From: CBDEGU01 sp965238045
Lineage (GTDB): Bacteria; Acidobacteriota; Terriglobia; Bryobacterales; UBA6623
Length of the DNA: 64,000 bases
Direction: 5' to 3'
NCBI GenBank assembly: GCA_965238045.1
Contig: CBDEGU010000008.1
Location: 395,734 to 459,733, forward strand
Below, one piece after another: positions 34,828 through 43,254 of this stretch. Under the pieces are notes generated by a model. The model saw only the letters and a program-made list of their open reading frames with translations, searched no databases and had not been told where the DNA came from. The position numbers were made by a program, and so were the translations under genes. Each line of letters opens with the position of its first letter. Positions within the stretch are counted from its first letter, which is position 1.

Positions 34828-36198
34828 ATGGAACGCAGATCATTTCTCTCGGGCATGGCGGCCACCCCGATGGCGGCTCGCGCGTTCGCGGCCGGCGAGC
34901 CGCCATCGGCGGAGCGGCCGCCCAACATCGTCTTTGTGCTTTTTGACAAGTGCCGCCGGGACGCCTTTGGCGCCTACGGCATGAAGGCCGTTCACACGCC
35001 GAACATCGACGCGCTGGCCCGCAGCGGGATTCGATTCGACACCTACTACGCGCCCCAGGGGCTGTGCGGGCCGTGCCGGGCGTCCATACTGACCGGCAAG
35101 TATCCGCATGCCCACGGGATGAGAAAAAATTGCCACCCCACCCATGGCCGCGGCCGCAACTCCTACCACGGACGCAATCCCGACCCCTTCCACGATGACC
35201 GCTTCGACCTCTGGGATAATTTCCCCTACTTTCTGCACAATGCCGGTTACCAGACCGCGCACATCGGCAAGTGGCATCTCGGCCCGTCAAATCCCGGATT
35301 TTTCGACACCTGGAGAACGTTTAATTCGCAGATGTTCCACTGGGTCGGTGAGCCGCACCAGTCGCCCTACCGGCCCGACATCCAAACCGATCGGGGCATC
35401 GAGTTCATCGAGCAGAACGCCGAACGGCCCTTCTTTCTCTATCAGTCCTACTATCCGCCGCACCCTCCCTGGGACCCGCCGAAGAAATACTACGAGCACT
35501 ACCGTGGCCGAGGTCTCGAACCCGCCGGCTACTACGAGACGGTGACGAGTTTGGACTGGAACGTTGGCCGGCTGGTGGATACCCTTCGCAAGCTGAAAAT
35601 CGTCGACAACACGCTTATCATCGTGACCACCGAGCACGGCATGACGCTTGGCGAGCGCCCGGGCACCGGCGTCCACGGCTACAGCACTCCCTATGACGAG
35701 GTTTCGCGGATTCCGCTCGTGATGCACTGGCCGGTTTCTCTGCCGCGAGGCAAGGTCTGGAACTCGGGCGTCAGCGTGGTCGATCTGGCGCCGACGATCA
35801 TGGATGCCGCCGGCGTCGTCTCGCGGCTGCAGGGACTCTACATGCCTCTCGAGGAGCGCAGCCTGCTACCGGATCTGCGCGCCGGGCGCGACCGCTGGCG
35901 CGGGCCGCTGATCATGATGAACCACTGCCAGCGGCTCTACGGCGGGGCTTACTTTGAAGACCGCGCGATTCGCACCGAGCGATGGAAGCTGGTGCTGCGA
36001 AAATTCGAGGGGGAATCGGCGGGCCGTCCCGGATCGCTCTACGACATGGAAGCAGACCCCCAGGAGAGGAACGATCTCTACACTTCGCCCGGCCATCGGG
36101 GAGTGCTCGAGGATCTTGCCCGGCAACTGAGGGCTTGGGGCGAGCGGGAGGAAGATCCCCTTGCGTCCGAGTTGGGAGCACGAGTCTGGATGGAATGA
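34828..36198 (+). CDS. sulfatase with Tat-type signal
   Basis: This is a 456-residue alkaline-phosphatase-superfamily sulfatase. The N-terminus MERRSFLSGMAATPMAARAFA carries a twin-arginine motif. The formylglycine site is present as LCGPCRASILTGKYPH (Cys-x-Pro-x-Arg), so it needs the maturation enzyme. HIGKWHLG follows as usual. Two metal positions are unusual: the first loop reads VLFDKCRRDAFGAYG rather than DD/DQ, and the later SDHG/SDNG motif is TTEHGMTLGE, with Glu for Asp. The C-terminal KLVLRKFE ... SLYDMEADPQERNDLY is standard. GGAGGG precedes the ATG. Substrate is probably a sulfated glycan or small ester; not assignable. Confidence 0.9.
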   Translation: MERRSFLSGMAATPMAARAFAAGEPPSAERPPNIVFVLFDKCRRDAFGAYGMKAVHTPNIDALARSGIRFDTYYAPQGLCGPCRASILTGKYPHAHGMRKNCHPTHGRGRNSYHGRNPDPFHDDRFDLWDNFPYFLHNAGYQTAHIGKWHLGPSNPGFFDTWRTFNSQMFHWVGEPHQSPYRPDIQTDRGIEFIEQNAERPFFLYQSYYPPHPPWDPPKKYYEHYRGRGLEPAGYYETVTSLDWNVGRLVDTLRKLKIVDNTLIIVTTEHGMTLGERPGTGVHGYSTPYDEVSRIPLVMHWPVSLPRGKVWNSGVSVVDLAPTIMDAAGVVSRLQGLYMPLEERSLLPDLRAGRDRWRGPLIMMNHCQRLYGGAYFEDRAIRTERWKLVLRKFEGESAGRPGSLYDMEADPQERNDLYTSPGHRGVLEDLARQLRAWGEREEDPLASELGARVWME

Positions 36199-36242
36199 GC
36201 GCCGCCTGCCCGCGCTGATCGGCCTACGGCCGAGCGGCGCCT

Positions 36243-37349
36243 CTAGTCCAAACGTCCCCGTGCCTCGAGAGGCCAGATGGCTTCGAGGCGTTCGTCGCGC
36301 ATGCAGTAGAAGCGGTCGTGCAACACGGTGGTGAGATCCCCGTAGCCGGGGATGATTTCAAGCCGCTCGCCAACCCGCGGGCCTTCGCCGCTGAGCACCT
36401 TCAATTCTCCATGCTCGGCCGAGAGACGATGAACGCTCAGATCGTCCCGGCCGAGAACCTCGGGAACATGAAGCTCCTGGTTCATGGTCTTGCGTCCGGC
36501 GTCGATGATGGCGCGATCCGGCGCCGGGCGGCTGGTGACGCTGACCAGAATCGTGAGCGCGAATTCGAGGCCGGTGACGTGGCAAGCGTTGCTGTAGAAC
36601 AGGTCCATGAATATGCCACCGCCGGCTTGCAACTCGGTCAAGCCCGGCAGAGAGGCGGTCATCTGATAGGAACCGGTACCGCCCGCGCTGACGATCGGGC
36701 AGACGAGTCCGGCCTCCTCCATCGCCTGCTTGGTCGAGGCGAGCAGCGCGATCGATTCCCGGATTTTCCGTTCTTTCTCCGCTGGATCCTCGACCATCAG
36801 AAGATGGCCCTCATAGCCCATGATGCCGGCGAGTTCGAGCGACGGCGCCTGGTCGATGAGCCGCGCCAGCGCAACGACCGGCGGGCCTGGCTGCGTCCCG
36901 CAACGGTGCAGCCCGATATCGACTTCGATCACGACGCGAAGCGGCTTGCTGGCCGCTGCCATGGCCTTGGCCAGTGCATCGACCTGATGGGGATGATCGA
37001 CCGTGGCGATCGGGTCGGCGACCTCGCCCAGAGCGGCCAGCCGCTTGAGTTTTAGCGGCCCAACGAGCGGGTTGGCGATCAGCAGATCGCGAATGCCGGC
37101 CGCCGCCATCACCTCCGCTTCACCGAGTTTCGCGCAAGTCAGTCCGATCGCTCCAGCCTCGATGATCTTACGGCCGATGATCATCGACTTGTGGGACTTC
37201 AAATGCGGCCGCCAGGCGACGTTATTCGTTCGGCACTCGTCGCTCATGCGGCGGATATTGCGCTCAAACTTATCGAGATCGAGAAGCAGACAGGGTGTGT
37301 CGAGTTGGTCTTTGGTGGCGCCCAAAGCAGGCGTTGGAATGGGACTCAT
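36243..37349 (-). CDS. DSD1-family PLP enzyme (D-threonine aldolase/D-serine dehydratase-like)
   Basis: This is a 368-residue fold-type III PLP enzyme; ATG 37349 begins MSPIPTPALGATKDQLDTPC. The PLP lysine is in WRPHLKSHKSM. The barrel has LTCAKLGEAEVM, VIEVDIGLHRCGT and VSAGGTGSYQMT (phosphate site), and the C-terminal beta domain ends in LHDRFYCMRDE, giving the His and Cys zinc ligands of DSD1/D-threonine aldolase. It cleaves or dehydrates D-3-hydroxy amino acids. It is divergent from the ceramidase-like gene. Aldolase versus dehydratase cannot be decided here. Confidence 0.9.
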   Translation of the reverse strand: MSPIPTPALGATKDQLDTPCLLLDLDKFERNIRRMSDECRTNNVAWRPHLKSHKSMIIGRKIIEAGAIGLTCAKLGEAEVMAAAGIRDLLIANPLVGPLKLKRLAALGEVADPIATVDHPHQVDALAKAMAAASKPLRVVIEVDIGLHRCGTQPGPPVVALARLIDQAPSLELAGIMGYEGHLLMVEDPAEKERKIRESIALLASTKQAMEEAGLVCPIVSAGGTGSYQMTASLPGLTELQAGGGIFMDLFYSNACHVTGLEFALTILVSVTSRPAPDRAIIDAGRKTMNQELHVPEVLGRDDLSVHRLSAEHGELKVLSGEGPRVGERLEIIPGYGDLTTVLHDRFYCMRDERLEAIWPLEARGRLD

Positions 37350-37546
37350 GAGAATGTTTTCTTGCTGGCGGAAACTGGGACGAAGACCACTACCTTCCAT
37401 CTAGATCAAGATTCGCAGACCCCGTGTCGCCGTTGCCCCCCGGGGCGGTTCGACGGCACCGCCCTCAACTGGTAAACAGGTTATCGCGTCCGCACTCGTT
37501 TGTAAAACCGCCGGACTGCCCTCAATGTCTGTCACAATATCTCGCA

Positions 37547-38926
37547 ATGACACGACGAGACATGCTCGGATCAGCCGCCGCGGCGCTAGGCGCCGGGTTC
37601 ACGCTCGAGGGCTGCGGCCCGGCGCCCGGGCCCTTTGAGATGTCGGTCTTTCAGGCGGACGTTACGCCCCCTCCCGACGGCCATCCGATACTGGCTGGCC
37701 GTGTTTCTCGGTCCATCGCCGACCCTCTTTTCGTCCACGGATTCGTGCTTTTGGGAGCAGGGCAGCCGCTCCTGCTGGCCGCCGTCGACTGGTGCGAAAT
37801 CCGCAACGAGTCCTACGAGCGCTGGCGATCGGAACTGGCCGCGGTCGCGGGAACAACCAAAGACCGGGTGCTGCTGACCTGCCTTCACCAGCACGACGCG
37901 CCCTACACCGACCGCGTCGCACAAAGTTTGTTTGAAGAGCATAAGGTCCCCGGAGCCCTTTGCGATGTCGAGTTCGAGGACCGCATGATCGCGCGGGTCG
38001 CCCAGGCCGTCAGCGACAGTCTCGCCGAGAGCCGCCCGATCACCCATCTCGGTCTTGGCCAGGCCGCCGTCGGCGAGCTGGCCTCGAACCGGCGTTACGT
38101 GACCGAGGAAGGCAAGGTCGTCTGGGCACGGGGCAGCACGACCCGCGACCCGCGACTGCGCGCCCTGCCCGCTGGAACGATCGACGCGTGGGTGAAGACC
38201 ATCAGTTTCTGGGACGGCGACCAGGCCGTAGCCGCCCTGAGTTGCTACGCGATCCACCCGATGAGCTACTACGGCGACGGCGATATTTCGGCCGACTTCG
38301 TGGGCATGGCGCGAGCGCGCCGGCAGAGCGATACGCCCGAGACATTTCAGATTTACGTATCAGGTTGCAGCGGCGACACAACCGTCGGCAAATACAACGA
38401 CGGAAACCACGCCAACCGTCCCCTCTTCGCCGACCGGCTCTATCAAGGCATGGTCCGGGCCTGGGAGGCCACCGAGAAATTCCCGCTCGAGGCGATCGGG
38501 TTTCGCTCGGCGTCGCTGCGCCTCGAGCCCAGGCGTTCGCCCGGGTACACCCTTGACGACTACCAGCAAATCATCGCCGATCCCGAGCGTCCGTTTCGCG
38601 AGCGCTGGACCTCGGCTCTGGGGCTGAGCTGGCGCCGCCGCTACGACGCCGACCACGCGATCGACCTGCCCGCCATCGATTTCGGACGCGCCCAACTGGT
38701 GCTGGCGCCGGCCGAGATGTTCGTGCAATACCAGATCTGGGCGCAGCAAATGCGCACCGATTCGTTCGTCATGACGATGGGTTACGGCGAGTGCGCGCCC
38801 GGCTATATCCCGACCGCCGAAAACGCCGCCGACGGCTACGACGATCACTATAGCTGGATCGCGTTTCCAGAGTGTGAAGAGACGATTTTGGCGGCGCTCG
38901 GAGAGGTGCTGGCCGCGAGTGGATAA
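37547..38926 (+). CDS. neutral/alkaline ceramidase-like hydrolase, Tat lipoprotein
   Basis: Start ATG 37547 gives MTRRDMLGSAAAALGAGFTL followed by EGCG: a twin-arginine motif and a lipobox, so probably a Tat-exported lipoprotein. The 459-residue product has FEMSVFQADVTPPPDG, LLLAAVDWCEIRNE and LLTCLHQHDAPY, the zinc His region of neutral ceramidase N-domains. SCYAIHPMSYYGDGDISADF and YVSGCSGDTTVGKYNDGN follow, as in this family. It is shorter than true ceramidases (about 650-700) and lacks the C-terminal Ig-like domain. Substrate could be an N-acyl lipid; many such acidobacterial proteins are unassigned. Confidence 0.82.
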   Translation: MTRRDMLGSAAAALGAGFTLEGCGPAPGPFEMSVFQADVTPPPDGHPILAGRVSRSIADPLFVHGFVLLGAGQPLLLAAVDWCEIRNESYERWRSELAAVAGTTKDRVLLTCLHQHDAPYTDRVAQSLFEEHKVPGALCDVEFEDRMIARVAQAVSDSLAESRPITHLGLGQAAVGELASNRRYVTEEGKVVWARGSTTRDPRLRALPAGTIDAWVKTISFWDGDQAVAALSCYAIHPMSYYGDGDISADFVGMARARRQSDTPETFQIYVSGCSGDTTVGKYNDGNHANRPLFADRLYQGMVRAWEATEKFPLEAIGFRSASLRLEPRRSPGYTLDDYQQIIADPERPFRERWTSALGLSWRRRYDADHAIDLPAIDFGRAQLVLAPAEMFVQYQIWAQQMRTDSFVMTMGYGECAPGYIPTAENAADGYDDHYSWIAFPECEETILAALGEVLAASG

Positions 38927-38998
38927 CCGCGGTGTCCGCGGCGCCGGCGGGAGACAAATGCCGCGCCCCGCCGCGTCATCTTCCGTCGCCGTTTCGTC

Positions 38999-41452
38999 TT
39001 AATTCCCCTCAGCCAATTGCGCCAGCGGCGGTTTTGCTTTCGGACCGACCGGCAAATAGCTGGCGAGCACGCCGGTCACGGCGCCGACGAGGAGCGAAGT
39101 GGGCATGATCCAGAGAAACGACGGACCCGGCTCGCCGGTGAAAAGCTCCCAGAACGCAATCGTCACCGCGACGGCGATGCCGCAAAGCACCCCCACCCAG
39201 GCGCCGAACGTGGTCGCCCGCGGAACGAACATCGCCAAGAAGAAAAGAACAAATAGCGGAGCGACCAGCAAGTTGACGACCCGGTTAATGACTTCCAGCA
39301 AGTTCCCAGGAACGATGCTGACGAAGAATGTCAGCCCGAGCACAACTACGCCGACGAAAACCGAAATATATTTCGCCAGCCGCACATGCTCTTCGTCCTT
39401 GATTTTCCGCTTGCGGAAGCGGCCGATAAAATCCACCGTAATTACCGAGCATGACGAGTTCACGCCCGACGACATACTCGACATGGCCGTCGCCAGCAGG
39501 CCGGCGACCACCAGCCCGCTGATGCCGGCTGGCAGCCCGAAGACGATGAACCGAGGGAAGAGCTGATCGGCGTTGCCCTGGATCGTCTGCCCGTCGGGAA
39601 TCATGTGCGGGTTGGACTGAAAATAGCCGAAGAGCGCAAGACCCATCAGGGCAATGAACAGCATCATCACGCCGTCAGTGGTAACGTGCGTGATCATCGC
39701 CCGCCGCGCGGCTTTGACGTCACGCGTGGCCAGGTAGCGCTGAATCGCCATCTGATCGGATCCGGCCGTGCAGGTGTGCCAGATCAGCCCCGAGAGAAAA
39801 GCGAATCCCACCGTGACCCGCGCGCCGGTCTCGAATCCGAATTTCGGTTCCTCCCAGGACTCGGCCCAGACTTGCGGCCACCAGCCGTCCACCCCGCCCA
39901 TCACGACGGTGATCGTGCCCAGGGTCAGCAGCGCGCCGCCGATCAAGATGAATGTTTGGACGACATCCGTAAAGACGACCGCTCTCAAACCGCCCATCGA
40001 CGTGTAGGTCAGCGTCACGGCGGCAAGCAGAATGCCGATCACCGGATACCAGTACTGTTCGACACCGAGGACCGGCACAAGGATCTTGCTCGATGTCGCA
40101 TAGATGATCGCGGCCATCCAGAACAGACGGATCGTCAGAAAAATCAGCGCACCCAGCAGGCGGATGCTCGTGCCCAGTCTTGCTTGCAGAATTTCGTATG
40201 CGGTGGTGACCCGCATCCTCATGATGCGGGGAATGAGCACCCATCCCACGATGGCGATCACCACCGGAGCGGCGATCACTTGCGAGATGATCATCGGCCC
40301 GTACCTGATGACCTCGCCCGGCAGCGCGACGTAGCTGAGCGTGGAGAGCAGGGTGGCGAACAGCGACAAACCGACAGCCCAGGGCCGCATATTGCGTCCC
40401 CCGAGCAGATAGTCTTCGGTGGTCTTGACGCGGCGCGAATAATACGCGCCGACCAGCAGCATGCCGATGAGATAGACCACGATGGCCGTCCAATCGAGCA
40501 TCGCCAGGCGGCGCGGCACGCGGCGTCCGATCCGCAGAATGGCGTGAGCCGCCGCGGCCCGGACGCCCGGATCGCCGTCACCGAGCAGCCGCCTGAGCAC
40601 CGCGAGATCCTCGTTGCCGCCGCGGCTGGCCAGTCCGGCGCAGGCTTCGATCTGCCGCCGGGCCGGCGCCGTCTCGATGTCTTCCAGCAAAGCGTCCTTC
40701 CAGCGGGCCGCTTGTTCGCTCGCGGCATGGCGATAGGCTGCCTTCAGCAGAGAACCGCGAGCCAGCGTATGGCGCGGCTCGCTGGCGGCGGCCGTGCCCA
40801 GCGCGCGCCGGGTTTCCTCGCTCACCGCATCGAGGTGCGAGAGAGCGTAGGCCGCCTGAGCACGGACCGAGGCATCCGCGTCCGAGAGCAAGCCGGCGAG
40901 CCGCTGCTCGGCTGCCTGGCCACCGGAAGTGGCCCCGGAAATGGCGCCGAGCCAGGCCCCGTAGATTCGCAGCGTTTTATTCTCCGACGCCGCCAGTTCA
41001 TCGAGAAGTTCGGCCTGATGCGGCCGGGGCGTCCAGCCAAGCCGCCCCAGCGCTTCGAGGGCAAGCGGTCGCCCGGCCGCGGACGGATCGAACGCAACGC
41101 GTTCCAGTCTCGTCAGCCAGTCGAGGCGGTCGTTGTCGCGAACCGCCGCCCGGGCCAGGCCTTGCCACAGCCCGGCGCGATACCGGGGCCGGCCATCGCT
41201 ATCTGAGAGATCCGCCTCCAAGGCCTCGCGGACGCCTTGCCGGTAGTCGAGCGAGATCAGATACTCGGCGGCCCGCAGCCTGGCTTCCCCTGGCGATCCG
41301 CCCAGCACATCGCGAAGCACTCGAACCGCGTCGTCGCGCAGCTCGGCGGATACTGCGGGCTCGCTGCCATCTCCGGTCTCAGCGCAGAGGACCACGGCCG
41401 CAAGCAGCGCGGCGAGAACAGTACGGCCAAAAACGAAATGACGAAAAGACAT
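38999..41452 (-). CDS. HEAT-repeat domain fused to a sodium:solute symporter
   Basis: This is an 817-residue fusion. The N-terminal signal (TVLAALLAAVVLCA) places the following about 290 residues outside the cytoplasm. They are alpha-helical HEAT/PBS-like repeats (EARLRAAEYLISLDYRQGVR; ASVRAQAAYALSHLDAVSEE; PGVRAAAAHAILRIGRRVPR). From residue about 320 a complete SSS (LeuT-fold) symporter follows, with YYSRRVKTTEDYLLGGRNMR, FATLLSTLSYVALPGE, TYTSMGGLRAVVFTDVVQ and AGLLATAMSSMSSGVNSSCS (sodium site). Sugar, amino acid or carboxylate uptake is plausible. The HEAT part may capture ligand or sense a partner; this is inference. Confidence 0.88.
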   Translation of the reverse strand: MSFRHFVFGRTVLAALLAAVVLCAETGDGSEPAVSAELRDDAVRVLRDVLGGSPGEARLRAAEYLISLDYRQGVREALEADLSDSDGRPRYRAGLWQGLARAAVRDNDRLDWLTRLERVAFDPSAAGRPLALEALGRLGWTPRPHQAELLDELAASENKTLRIYGAWLGAISGATSGGQAAEQRLAGLLSDADASVRAQAAYALSHLDAVSEETRRALGTAAASEPRHTLARGSLLKAAYRHAASEQAARWKDALLEDIETAPARRQIEACAGLASRGGNEDLAVLRRLLGDGDPGVRAAAAHAILRIGRRVPRRLAMLDWTAIVVYLIGMLLVGAYYSRRVKTTEDYLLGGRNMRPWAVGLSLFATLLSTLSYVALPGEVIRYGPMIISQVIAAPVVIAIVGWVLIPRIMRMRVTTAYEILQARLGTSIRLLGALIFLTIRLFWMAAIIYATSSKILVPVLGVEQYWYPVIGILLAAVTLTYTSMGGLRAVVFTDVVQTFILIGGALLTLGTITVVMGGVDGWWPQVWAESWEEPKFGFETGARVTVGFAFLSGLIWHTCTAGSDQMAIQRYLATRDVKAARRAMITHVTTDGVMMLFIALMGLALFGYFQSNPHMIPDGQTIQGNADQLFPRFIVFGLPAGISGLVVAGLLATAMSSMSSGVNSSCSVITVDFIGRFRKRKIKDEEHVRLAKYISVFVGVVVLGLTFFVSIVPGNLLEVINRVVNLLVAPLFVLFFLAMFVPRATTFGAWVGVLCGIAVAVTIAFWELFTGEPGPSFLWIMPTSLLVGAVTGVLASYLPVGPKAKPPLAQLAEGN

Positions 41453-41874
41453 GGGACCAGCGGAGCACTGTAATCATAGCGCGAGCGCCGAGAGCGGCGC
41501 GGCGCCTGGTAGTGGGCCATCAGCGTGGTCATGCCGCAATCAACTCGTCGAGTTCATCGAGCGACCAGAAGTGATCCGTGATCCCGCTCTCGATGGCCGC
41601 TCTCACCGGTAACGACGAATGGCCTCGCCGGAAGTTGTCGTCGGAACTTCTGCCCCAGCAGCCGCTCCCAATTCTCTCCAGCGAGCCTGAGGACGAGGAG
41701 CGATGAGGATGACCGTACGCTTCTCAACCTGTCATTTCGGCCTTGCCTCGGGCGTTCTGAGGAAAAATGGCGGCGGGTGCTAACCCTGACTTTCGGTTTC
41801 GGACCGAAGATGCACTCCGCGGGTGGTCGGTGCTATCCGCAGAGATGCTTTTAGAATCAATATCCTAGCAATTG

Positions 41875-41892
41875 TATAACGCATGGGTTATA
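41875..41892. promoter_or_regulatory. operator-like inverted repeat, site 1
   Basis: The site reads TATAACGCA TGGG TTATA; with its flanks it forms a perfect 7-bp inverted repeat gtataac/gttatac (41874-41893). It overlaps the TATACT -10-like box, the position expected for an autorepressor of the following operon. Confidence 0.6.
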
Positions 41893-41909
41893 CTGATGTC
41901 CATTGATAA

Positions 41910-41927
41910 TATAACGCACACGTGATA
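41910..41927. promoter_or_regulatory. operator-like inverted repeat, site 2
   Basis: TATAACGCA CACG TGATA repeats the first nine bases of site 1 exactly, 35 bp downstream, with a one-base-different right half. It ends two bases before the toxin ATG, so a bound repressor could also block initiation. Confidence 0.55.
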
Positions 41928-41929
41928 TC

Positions 41930-42382
41930 ATGCCGATATGGGAGGTGTTCGAGTTTCTTGATGGCCGAAATCGCGGCATCGTCACTGCCTGGCTGGAACG
42001 CCAGCGAGTCCCCAAGGATCAGCTTGCGGCGTTCCGCGCCAAGATCGACGCTCTAAGCAGAGGCGGCCCAGAGATGGTGCCTGGCCTAATTTCTGGGCCC
42101 ATCAAGAAACGAAAACTAGGCATCACCGGGATTTACAAGATGAAGATCAAGGGCAACAATGGTTGGGTGCAACTCAGACCCCTGCTCTGTTACGGTCCAT
42201 TCACCCATGACTCAAAAGTAATCACGATCTTGCTTGGAGCCGTGGAGAAGGATCGAAAGCTGATTCCACACGACTGCTTGAAGCGCACCGACCGTAACAG
42301 GAGGATCTTACTAAATGACCCCGCGCAACGAACAATATTACGAATCCCAAGACGAACTACGCCACGATCTCCTGGCCGATGA
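41930..42382 (+). CDS. RelE/Gp49-like toxin component
   Basis: This is a 150-residue basic protein. The central part (VTAWLERQRVPKDQLAAFRA; PGLISGPIKKRKLGITGIYK; LRPLLCYGPFTHDSKVITIL) resembles the phage Gp49/RelE-HigB toxin fold, where a beta-sheet core follows two helices. It is followed by an overlapping XRE antitoxin-like gene (68 bp overlap), the toxin-first order typical of higBA modules. The C-terminal 25 residues lie in the overlap and look unconstrained (Arg/Pro-rich). No clear ribosome binding site precedes the ATG. Activity as an mRNA interferase is inferred from family and context. Confidence 0.6.
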   Translation: MPIWEVFEFLDGRNRGIVTAWLERQRVPKDQLAAFRAKIDALSRGGPEMVPGLISGPIKKRKLGITGIYKMKIKGNNGWVQLRPLLCYGPFTHDSKVITILLGAVEKDRKLIPHDCLKRTDRNRRILLNDPAQRTILRIPRRTTPRSPGR

Positions 42383-42893
42383 GGAGTTCCGATGCGGATA
42401 CGCCGAATCGTTCCTCAATACCTTCGTTGCGGCGCAGATCAAGGCCATCCGCGAGCAACGGGGCCTGACCCAGGCTCAACTCGCCGAGAAAATCGGCTCA
42501 AAGCAAGCCGGGATCTCCCGGCTGGAGAATGTCAATTATTCCGCCTGGAAAACGGAAACGCTCCGAAAGCTCGCGCGGGCTCTGAACGTACGCCTAAAGA
42601 TCACGTTCGAGACCTTCGGTGCTCTTCTCGATGAAGTCGAGGACTTCAATAGAGAATCACTTGAAAGGCCGGCTCCCGCCGAGGACGCCGGTCTGACCCA
42701 GCCGAAACGGCGGCTCGCGCAAACCGCTGTTGTGGGCGGGGAAATGGTGACGTCAACAGGGTCTTCATTTGTTTCGTTGGTTGACCTTTCGAACCAAGGG
42801 GGCGCGGACCTTATCAGCAGCCAAACGAAGAGGCCCAATCCGATCTCATTCCGTCGATCTTCTGAGGTTTCCAGTTATGCAGAACTCCAATAA
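42315..42893 (+). CDS. XRE-family antitoxin/transcriptional repressor
   Basis: This is a 192-residue protein with a strong AGGAGG upstream. The HTH_3 domain (residues about 35-95) is clear: FVAAQIKAIREQRGLTQAQL, AEKIGSKQAGISRLENVNYS and TLRKLARALNVRLKITFETF. The length exceeds typical HigA/XRE antitoxins by about 80 residues; that tail (EDFNRESLERPAPAEDAGLT onward) is polar, Ser/Thr-rich and probably flexible. It is the natural candidate to bind the two operator-like sites upstream of the operon and to neutralise the upstream gene product. It overlaps the third gene by 17 bp. Confidence 0.82.
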   Translation: MTPRNEQYYESQDELRHDLLADEEFRCGYAESFLNTFVAAQIKAIREQRGLTQAQLAEKIGSKQAGISRLENVNYSAWKTETLRKLARALNVRLKITFETFGALLDEVEDFNRESLERPAPAEDAGLTQPKRRLAQTAVVGGEMVTSTGSSFVSLVDLSNQGGADLISSQTKRPNPISFRRSSEVSSYAELQ

Positions 42894-43209
42894 GCAAGAA
42901 CAAGATAACCTGGCGGCTATCAGCGATGATGCTGTTGAGTATGCGTACGTCAACGCAGCGAACGTAAGAGTAAGCAAGTACGAGGCACGCGTAGCCTTCG
43001 GGCATCGGACGGGCAAGAACGATGTCAGGCCCGTAACGGGCCTGGTCATGACGCATCTCTACATTAAGGAGCTTCGCGACGTGCTCGACGGCGTAGTTGC
43101 GAAGATTGAAGAGGCCACAGGGACCATTGAGGATCCAACCGAGCAAATTCTGGAGTACAAAAAGAAAAACAACAAGAGAGAAGAAGAGCCGGGCAAAGGC
43201 GGGGAATGA
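42877..43209 (+). CDS. DUF3467-like small protein, third gene of the TA operon
   Basis: This is a 110-residue protein from ATG 42877 (MQNSNKQEQDNLAAISDDAV), with GAGG 11 bases before. The core YAYVNAANVRVSKYEARVAF, then TGLVMTHLYIKELRDVLDGV and VAKIEEATGTI, fits the DUF3467 pattern of two strands, a basal-loop and a final helix ending near 'GTI'. A charged Lys/Glu tail follows. It overlaps the antitoxin gene, indicating coupling. DUF3467 has no known function; a link to toxin-antitoxin control here is inference. Confidence 0.6.
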   Translation: MQNSNKQEQDNLAAISDDAVEYAYVNAANVRVSKYEARVAFGHRTGKNDVRPVTGLVMTHLYIKELRDVLDGVVAKIEEATGTIEDPTEQILEYKKKNNKREEEPGKGGE

Positions 43210-43254
43210 CACGGCGCTGTTGCTATCGAGCGGTGCCCATCCCAACCGCCGAAG

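Larger units (their letters stand above)
41453..41929. other. intergenic region upstream of the toxin-antitoxin operon
   Basis: No gene is recognised in these 477 bases. The last 60 bases are markedly AT-rich compared with the neighbourhood and hold two operator-like sites (annotated separately) and a TATACT box at 41889-41894. The first 300 bases include scraps of coding-like GC-rich sequence without a recognisable product, possibly remnants. Confidence 0.5.

Noticed and set aside
34371..34949. Longer N-terminal form of the second HigA protein
   Set aside because: The extension overlaps the sulfatase start region, is low-complexity, and the internal ATG at 34667 has an excellent ribosome binding site.
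39605..41206. 533-codon open frame on the plus strand
   Set aside because: Antisense to the HEAT-SSS symporter gene. Its composition (His/Arg/Gln-rich) is typical of a complement of hydrophobic coding DNA.
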